Positions 59,068 to 64,000 of a DNA stretch of 64,000 bases are shown here, one piece after another (the first letter of the stretch is position 1; the number at the start of each line of letters is the position of its first letter). The DNA lies in contig CAKTOF010000001.1 of assembly GCA_934589675.1 (NCBI GenBank), forward strand, positions 62,001 through 126,000, in the 5' to 3' direction. Under the pieces are notes generated by a model. That model was not told the origin of the DNA and did no database searches. It worked only from the letters and a program-made list of their open reading frames with translations. The translations under genes were made by a program, and so were the position numbers. The DNA is from an uncultured Oscillospiraceae bacterium. Lineage in GTDB: Bacteria > Bacillota > Clostridia > Oscillospirales > Oscillospiraceae.

Positions 59068-59778
59068 CTACCTCATGCTGATAATGGCGCGGTTGACGCC
59101 CTCATACGCGCCGCGCGGGAGCGGAACGGCCGTTCCGTCGCCCAGCCGGATTCCCGTCTTTGTGACGCTGCTGATCTGCGTCAGATTCACGATCGCCGAG
59201 CGCCCCACGCGGTAAAACCGCTCGTCAAGCTGCGTTTCGAGGCTTTGCAGCGTCATTTTTACCGTAATGTCCGACGCGGCATGGACGGTGATGTAGTTGC
59301 CGGACACCTCCGCGTAGCGGATTTGACGGATGGGCACGCGCAGCAGCTCGCCGCCGTGCGAAAGATGCAGGACTTTTTCGTTTTTTTCCAGCTTCTCCGC
59401 CGCCCGATCCAGCACCGCGCGGAGCTTTTCCTCCTTCACGGGCTTGAGCAGATAGTGCAGCGCCGCCACCTCGTAGCCCTCTGAAATGTAGTCGGAGTAG
59501 CCGGTGATGAAAACGATCTGGAGCGCGTCGTCGCTCCGGCGCAGCCGCTTGGCCAGCGTGACGCCGTCCATCGCGCCCAGCTCGATGTCCAGCAGCAGGA
59601 TGTCGCAGCCGCAGGCTGCGTCACGGAAGAGAAAGCGCTCGGCGGAGGAAAACTCGCGGATGCGCGCCGTATGGCCGCGCGCCGCCGCCCAGTCGTCCGC
59701 CATGCGCCGGACATACTGCCGGTCTGCGCCGGAATCGTCGCAGATCGCAATGTCAAGGCTCTTTTCGTTCTGGCTCAC
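59068..59778 (-). CDS. LytTR-family response regulator
   Basis: A 236-residue regulator: receiver domain (about 8-125; DIAICDDSGADR, phospho-acceptor in ILLLDIELGAMDG, LLKPVKEE) and a LytTR DNA-binding domain (about 138-236; YAEVSGNYITVHA, RFYRVGRSAIVNL, PLPRGAYEGVN). Start GTG 59778 is 7 bases after GGGAGG; the longer open frame lacks a site. It is first of a two-gene operon with the GHKL kinase. LytTR proteins commonly control bacteriocin, competence or exporter genes; the adjacent ABC exporter is the likely target. Confidence 0.93.
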   Translation of the reverse strand: MSQNEKSLDIAICDDSGADRQYVRRMADDWAAARGHTARIREFSSAERFLFRDAACGCDILLLDIELGAMDGVTLAKRLRRSDDALQIVFITGYSDYISEGYEVAALHYLLKPVKEEKLRAVLDRAAEKLEKNEKVLHLSHGGELLRVPIRQIRYAEVSGNYITVHAASDITVKMTLQSLETQLDERFYRVGRSAIVNLTQISSVTKTGIRLGDGTAVPLPRGAYEGVNRAIISMR

Positions 59779-59845
59779 TGCACGCACCTCCCAAGCCTGC
59801 CGCAGCGCGTCAGCCTCGTGCCCTCCGCTGCGCCGATCTGACAGC

Positions 59846-59874
59846 ATTATACACGGTTTTTCCCGCAAAGTTAA
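59846..59874 (-). promoter_or_regulatory. Promoter of the LytTR/GHKL operon
   Basis: Minus strand TTAACT (59869-59874), 17-base spacer, TATAAT (59846-59851). Confidence 0.6.
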
Positions 59875-59896
59875 CTTCCGCGGCGCTTTTTGCGGC

Positions 59897-59929
59897 AAAA
59901 AAAGCCGGCGCTTGCTCAGCGCCGGCCTT
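59897..59929 (-). terminator. Terminator of desulfoferrodoxin gene
   Basis: AAGCCGGCGC / GCGCCGGCCTT stem with a seven-base U tract on the minus strand. Confidence 0.85.
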
Positions 59930-59946
59930 GAGTGGGATGAAAAAGC

Positions 59947-60321
59947 TTACGCTTTCCACAGGCTGTGGAGATTGCAGTAGGCATACGCCGCCTCGACCTC
60001 GTCGCCCTCGCACAGGGCAAAGCAGACCTCCGGCTTCTCGCCCGGATGCAGCTCCTTGCGCTGGTTGCCCTGCCGGGTGTGGATGGAGATCCACTCGATG
60101 TAGTGCTCCGGCAGCATGGGGTGCTCCACAGAGCCGACCTTGACATGAACGACGCCGTTTTCTACTGTCCAGACAGGGACGTGCTTCTCCACGGCGGCGT
60201 CGGTCGTGCCGGGGATGATCTGGCTCATCGCCTCGCCGCAGCAGACAACCGGAACGCCGCTGTCGTTGACCTTGGCAATGATGTTTCCGCAATGCTTGCA
60301 AATATAAAACTTCTGCTCCAT
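59947..60321 (-). CDS. dfx: Desulfoferrodoxin (superoxide reductase, 2Fe type)
   Basis: A 124-residue protein with both iron sites. The N-terminal desulforedoxin domain holds CKHC and VVCCGEAM (Fe(Cys)4); the C-terminal neelaredoxin domain holds the catalytic Fe(His)4Cys ligands in EKHVP, EHPMLPEHYIEW and CNLHSLW. It reduces superoxide to hydrogen peroxide without making oxygen, the usual defence in strict anaerobes. Own promoter (60404-60432) and terminator. Confidence 0.96.
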   Translation of the reverse strand: MEQKFYICKHCGNIIAKVNDSGVPVVCCGEAMSQIIPGTTDAAVEKHVPVWTVENGVVHVKVGSVEHPMLPEHYIEWISIHTRQGNQRKELHPGEKPEVCFALCEGDEVEAAYAYCNLHSLWKA

Positions 60322-60403
60322 GATTGTCTCTCCCTTTCATTTTTTCACTGTGTTCCGTCCGCGTTCTCTTCGTGCCGCCGCGCCGCAGCCCGGCGCTGGT
60401 TTT

Positions 60404-60432
60404 ATTATAACGGAATCTGTAAGGCTGAGCAA
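60404..60432 (-). promoter_or_regulatory. Promoter of desulfoferrodoxin gene
   Basis: Minus strand TTGCTC (60427-60432), 17-base spacer, TATAAT (60404-60409). Confidence 0.65.
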
Positions 60433-60604
60433 GCATCGGTTTTGCCGCATCGCGCCTTTTTCTGCGTATTTTTCTTCCCATGCCGCGTATCTTGTCCGTA
60501 TTATCGGACAGTTCTTCTGCTATACTCGATGACACAGCGATACTGGAGCTGTCACAAGGCGGCGGGCTTCCGCCGTCCGGAACGATCAGAAAGAGAGGAA
60601 TGCA

Positions 60605-60931
60605 ATGATGTTTGACGATGACGATTTTTTCGAAGAGGGCTATGAAGAGGGCTTCTGCGACGGCTGCTACGTCGCGACATGCGTCTACGGCTCTTACGAC
60701 TGCCCGCAGGTCTGGACGCTGCGGCGCTTCCGCGACGGCTTTCTGGGCCGTCATTTCCTCGGCCGCTGCTTCATCCGCGCGTACTACGCCGTCAGCCCGA
60801 CGCTCGTGCGCCTGTTCGGCGATGCGCAGTGGTTCCGGCGTCTCTGGCGCGGCCGGCTCGACCGCATGGTCGCACGTCTGCGGCAGAAGGGCTATGCAGA
60901 CACGCCGTACTGCGACCGCGCATGGCGCTGA
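60605..60931 (+). CDS. CFI-box-CTERM domain protein
   Basis: A 108-residue protein with a very acidic N-terminus (MMFDDDDFFEEGYEEGF), then the CFI-box motif CYVATCVYGSYDCPQVWTL and a basic, arginine- and aromatic-rich helical tail (RRFRDGFLGRHFLGRCFIRAYY). The CFI-box domain (named for its C-F-I/YVAT motif) is usually the C-terminal module of larger bacterial proteins; here it stands almost alone. Function unknown. AGAGAGGAATGCA precedes the ATG. Confidence 0.8.
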   Translation: MMFDDDDFFEEGYEEGFCDGCYVATCVYGSYDCPQVWTLRRFRDGFLGRHFLGRCFIRAYYAVSPTLVRLFGDAQWFRRLWRGRLDRMVARLRQKGYADTPYCDRAWR

Positions 60932-61037
60932 CGCGCCCGCCCCGGAGTGCAAAAGGCAGGTCACCGGCCGGTGGCCTGCTTTTCTTCGCGCCGGACACTT
61001 TTTTGGCGCGATTTCTCAGAAAAATCCAACTTTTCTC

Positions 61038-61066
61038 TTGTCACGGGCGGCGATCAGCTTTATACT
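61038..61066 (+). promoter_or_regulatory. Strong promoter in the 60932-61300 gap
   Basis: TTGTCA (61038-61043), 17-base spacer, TATACT (61061-61066). It would drive the small ORF at 61116 and the DMT gene. Confidence 0.65.
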
Positions 61067-61115
61067 CATATCCGTCCGCTTCTGCGGAAAAACGCGAGTA
61101 CTGGAGGCATGAGGC

Positions 61116-61235
61116 ATGAGTCTGAACCGCTGCGCGCTGCGTGCCCCGTGTGTATGGGGCGGCAAGCGGCCGGGAGCATCCTGCCGCGGCGTCGGCATCT
61201 TCAGCGGCTCGTCCGACCCCCCGGCCGGGCGCTGA
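61116..61235 (+). CDS. Candidate small cysteine/arginine-rich ORF
   Basis: 39 codons from ATG 61116, with GGAGG spaced 8 bases upstream and a good promoter 50 bases before that. The peptide begins MSLNRCALRAPCVWGGKRPG and has three cysteines. It ends 65 bases before the DMT transporter. It may be a leader peptide, a small protein or a chance ORF in a structured leader; nothing similar is known to me. Confidence 0.35.
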   Translation: MSLNRCALRAPCVWGGKRPGASCRGVGIFSGSSDPPAGR

Positions 61236-61300
61236 GCGCGCATTATTTTTTATTGTATTTTTTATTTTGATCTCAGAGAAAAGGAAAAGGATATCATTCT

Positions 61301-62278
61301 ATGTGGTTCTGGTTAGCGATCATCGCACTTTTATTCTGGAGCGGGTCTGATCTGTTCTCCAAGATCGGCTGCCGCGGCGAGGACAAGTACGCCCATCTCA
61401 AGATGGTCATCGCCGTCGGCGTCGTCATGGGTCTGCACGCGCTCTACAGCATTTTCTTCGGCGGCGTGAGCCTCACATGGCACATCGTCTGGACCTACCT
61501 GCCCGTTTCGCTTCTGTACATCTCGTCCATGACGCTCGGCTACGTCGGCCTGCGGTACATCGAGCTGTCCATCTCGTCGCCGATCTGCAACTCGTCCGGC
61601 GCGCTCGTCGCCGTGCTGTGCATCCTGACCGGCACGCTCGACGACTCCATCGTCGGCGCCATGCGGCTTGCCGTCATCGGCGCGGTCGCGCTCGTGTGCA
61701 TCGGCGTCATCGGCCTCGGCATCGTCGAGTCGCGCGAGGACGACGAGCTCCGCCGCGCCCGCCAGAGCGCGTCGAACTACAAGTACGCCAAGTCGTGGCT
61801 GGCGCTCGTCCTGCCCGTGGCCTACTGCCTGCTCGACGCAGCCGGCACGTTCGCCGACACGCTCGTGCTCGACCGCCTCGCCACACAGGCGAGCGCGGCC
61901 GGGATGTTCGCCACGCTGGAGGAGTGCTCGGACTATGCCGCCGGCGCGGCAAACTGCGCCTACGAGCTGACGTTCCTGTTCGCCGCCGTGTGCAGCTTTG
62001 TCTACGTCAAGTGCATCAAGAAGCAGAAGTTCTTCTTCGCGCAGGAGGGGCCGAAGTACCTCGGCGCCGTCTGCGAGACGGCCGGCCAGTTCGCCTATAT
62101 TTTCGCGCTGGCCGACACGTCGCACACCGCCATCTCCGCGCCGATCATTTCGTCGTACTGCGTGGCGTCCGTCGTGTGGAGCCGGCTGTTCCTGAAGGAA
62201 AAGCTCTCGTGGAAGCACTACGCCATGATCGCGCTCGTCGTCATCGGCATCGTCATGCTCGGCGTGTTCGACATCTGA
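61301..62278 (+). CDS. EamA/DMT family transporter (large variant)
   Basis: A 325-residue, about ten-helix transporter with two EamA halves: MWFWLAIIALLFWSGSDLF at the N-terminus and SWLALVLPVAYCLLDAAGTF starting the second half. An unusual extended loop between halves (about 145-165, SREDDELRRARQSASNYKY) and an extra segment around 205-240 make it longer than typical. The conserved ending ISAPIISSYCVASVVWSRLFLKE is family-like. Substrate unknown. GAAAAGGAAAAGG precedes the ATG. Confidence 0.88.
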   Translation: MWFWLAIIALLFWSGSDLFSKIGCRGEDKYAHLKMVIAVGVVMGLHALYSIFFGGVSLTWHIVWTYLPVSLLYISSMTLGYVGLRYIELSISSPICNSSGALVAVLCILTGTLDDSIVGAMRLAVIGAVALVCIGVIGLGIVESREDDELRRARQSASNYKYAKSWLALVLPVAYCLLDAAGTFADTLVLDRLATQASAAGMFATLEECSDYAAGAANCAYELTFLFAAVCSFVYVKCIKKQKFFFAQEGPKYLGAVCETAGQFAYIFALADTSHTAISAPIISSYCVASVVWSRLFLKEKLSWKHYAMIALVVIGIVMLGVFDI

Positions 62279-62300
62279 GCCTCCGCCATGCAGCCCTCAG

Positions 62301-62333
62301 AAAAAGCGCCCTCCCCGCGGGGAGGGCGCTTTT
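62301..62333. terminator. Bidirectional terminator
   Basis: AAAAAGCGCCCTCCCCGCGG / GGAGGGCGCTTTT stem between the convergent DMT and beta-helix genes. Confidence 0.85.
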
Positions 62334-62338
62334 CGTGT

Positions 62339-64000
62339 TTACAGGACTTCAAGCACAATGCTGCCGGTATAGTCGCCGGGATGGAGCGGGCGCTCCGCGC
62401 CGTCCACCGTCAGGCGGAGCGTGCCCTCCGCCGCGCGGACAAGCGCGCCGGGCGCGATCGTCAGGTGCGTGAGATAGCACGTTTTCGTCACATTCCAGAC
62501 GGCCTTATCGCCGAGGCGGACGATCGTGCCGTTGTTGACCGCGGGCGCAGGCGTCTGGGTGATGTTGCTCAGCTCCTCGCAGTTTTCGCTCGTGATCCTC
62601 GTCAAACCGTCGCGGTAGGCGTAGTCGGCCGAGCTGATGGCGCCGGTCACCGTGGCGTTTTCGACCGTGACGTCGAGATTCTTCGCGCCCATGAGCGCGT
62701 CGCCGATAAACCCGCGCAGCTTCTCCGCACCGGGCGGCGCCGGAGGCGGCAGGAAGCCCTCCGGCTTCGGCAGGCGGCGGTTGCAGCAGCGAAGATTGGT
62801 CGTGGAGTTGAGAAAGTCGCCCGTGACGGCCATGTTCGCGATGCGGACAAAGATATCCTCATCTTCGACACCGCAGGTCAGGTCGCGGTCGTCGCGCACG
62901 TCCTTTTCGCCGACGGGGATGAGGAACGGGTCGTCGCACATGCCGACGTCGTCGTTGTCCATGAGCTGGAGCACCGTGCCGTTTTTCGGCTCGAGCACCG
63001 CGCCGTCGAGGTCGATGTGCAGGTTGGAGCCCTTGACGACGATGCACGACTTTTCCGTGCGCAGCGCCGCGCCGGAGTTGACCTTCAGCCAGCCGCCGTT
63101 GTGGCGGTGGCAGAACACGCCGAAGCGGCGGGAGTTCACGACCGTGCCGTCCGTAAATTCGACGCAGCCGTTGCCGAGGCTCATGAGCGCGGCCGTGTAG
63201 GCGACGTTGAACGTGCTGCCGCGCGATGTGTTGATGCAGCCCGGCTCGCCGAAGGCGTCGTAGTCGAAGCCGATGTCGTCGCAGATGCAGAAGAAGCCGT
63301 AGCCATTGTCGCCCGTGATCTCGATGAGCGAGTCGTTGATGTCCATGCGGTTGACGCACGCGCCGTCGATGCTCAGCACGCCCCAGCGGTTGCAGGTGAC
63401 GTGGCTGCGGTTGATGGTCAGGCGGCCCTTTTCGGCGAGGTTCAGCGCGCGCGCGTTGCCGCGCAGGCCGATGGCCCAGGGCGGCTCGACCATACGCCCG
63501 GCGGCCTTGGCGGCGGCGTAGGCCTCCGGCGTCGGCGTGTCGGCCGAGGCGGAAAACTCGCAGTCGTTCACAGTGACCTCCGCCTCGCCGCCAACAAAGA
63601 GCGTCCCGCGGCCAATGCCGCGGCAGCGGATGATCGTGTTGTCGATCGCAACGCGCGCCCTGCCGCTCGCGGCGATTGCCGCGCCCATGCCGACAAAGTC
63701 GTCCGTGCCGTCGCCTGTTAAGTCGATCCGGGCGTTTTCGACACGGTAATCCGTGTCGCCTGTGATGTAAAAGCCGTTGAAGTCCCACTCGCGCGAGTCG
63801 ATCTTCACATCCGCGGCGTGCGCATCGTCCACGACGCCGCCCATGGCGGCCGCGGCGACGGAGCTGCCGGGGACGAGGTGCCCATCGTCGACGATGACAG
63901 CCGCGTGATAGTTGCTGACCGTCTTTTCGCCGAAGCGATAGGCCACGCGCGTGAAATTGTCCGACACGCTCAGGCGGACGTCGCCCTCATAGACGCCGGG
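62339..64000 (-). CDS. Parallel beta-helix-like protein, C-terminal part (cut by window edge)
   Basis: The minus-strand frame is open from the right edge to the stop at 62339 (554 codons seen); the N-terminus lies outside, and GTG 63967 is not a convincing start. It consists of short repeating strands with Gly/Asn turns (VTVNDCEFSAS, LTINRSHVTC, MDINDSLIEITGDNGYGFF, LDVTVENATVTGAI), the pattern of right-handed beta-helix pectate-lyase-like or adhesin domains. The last roughly 60 residues form a separate beta domain. No catalytic residues can be assigned. Location (secreted or not) cannot be judged without the N-terminus. Confidence 0.75.
   Translation of the reverse strand, partial: PGVYEGDVRLSVSDNFTRVAYRFGEKTVSNYHAAVIVDDGHLVPGSSVAAAAMGGVVDDAHAADVKIDSREWDFNGFYITGDTDYRVENARIDLTGDGTDDFVGMGAAIAASGRARVAIDNTIIRCRGIGRGTLFVGGEAEVTVNDCEFSASADTPTPEAYAAAKAAGRMVEPPWAIGLRGNARALNLAEKGRLTINRSHVTCNRWGVLSIDGACVNRMDINDSLIEITGDNGYGFFCICDDIGFDYDAFGEPGCINTSRGSTFNVAYTAALMSLGNGCVEFTDGTVVNSRRFGVFCHRHNGGWLKVNSGAALRTEKSCIVVKGSNLHIDLDGAVLEPKNGTVLQLMDNDDVGMCDDPFLIPVGEKDVRDDRDLTCGVEDEDIFVRIANMAVTGDFLNSTTNLRCCNRRLPKPEGFLPPPAPPGAEKLRGFIGDALMGAKNLDVTVENATVTGAISSADYAYRDGLTRITSENCEELSNITQTPAPAVNNGTIVRLGDKAVWNVTKTCYLTHLTIAPGALVRAAEGTLRLTVDGAERPLHPGDYTGSIVLEVL

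Overview
The window is about 64 kb of a GC-rich (roughly 62-65% by eye) Firmicutes chromosome, most likely a gut-type Clostridia of the Oscillospiraceae kind. Pointers to this are a Firmicute-type large SRP RNA directly upstream of dnaX, TmcAL, a B. subtilis-type primary sigma factor and SLH/dockerin surface proteins. Promoters are sigma-A-like with 17 +/- 1 spacers, and Shine-Dalgarno signals are strong. Operons are short, with many 4-base ATGA/GTGA stop-start overlaps.

Layout. 1-9.6 kb is housekeeping: hflX (cut by the left edge), rpmE, tmcAL, ackA, a membrane GDPD phosphodiesterase, acpP, SRP RNA, dnaX-ybaB-recR and a GNAT acetyltransferase. 9.8-14.3 kb holds a two-gene chromate-type transporter with a divergent LysR regulator, a DegV protein and a cation diffusion facilitator. 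14.4-26.7 kb is an extracellular block: a LysM-M14 peptidase, a lipoprotein serpin, a large subtilase ending in Big2 + cohesin-like + dockerin domains, and a divergent operon of two LRR_5 (BspA-like) proteins that also end in cohesin-like + dockerin, followed by an SLH-anchored protein whose N-terminal domain is cohesin-like. Together they look like the parts list of a non-cellulolytic, cellulosome-style surface complex built around a protease and adhesin-like proteins.

26.9-47.3 kb is core again: an EamA transporter, the prfA-ywlC-coaE/aminopeptidase operon (coaE is fused in frame to an M18 aminopeptidase), a polysaccharide deacetylase, AlaX, a polar amino-acid ABC transporter, mgtE (with a leader ORF), sigma A, isocitrate dehydrogenase, and trmB-response regulator-histidine kinase.

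47.4-54.6 kb is an accessory island at tRNA-Pro. It contains a broken tRNA-Pro that keeps its promoter, an intact tRNA-Pro(TGG), an AT-rich orphan coiled-coil gene, a junction fragment, and a type I-C CRISPR-Cas locus. That locus keeps only the Cascade genes (cas5, cas8c, cas7): cas3 survives as its last 90 codons, cas4 is cut, and cas1 and cas2 are absent. A 10-repeat, 9-spacer array with its leader follows.

54.6-64 kb holds a heterodimeric ABC exporter next to a LytTR regulator and a soluble GHKL kinase, desulfoferrodoxin, a CFI-box protein, a second DMT transporter, and a right-edge-truncated beta-helix-like protein. Two families of short dispersed stem-loop repeats are also present.
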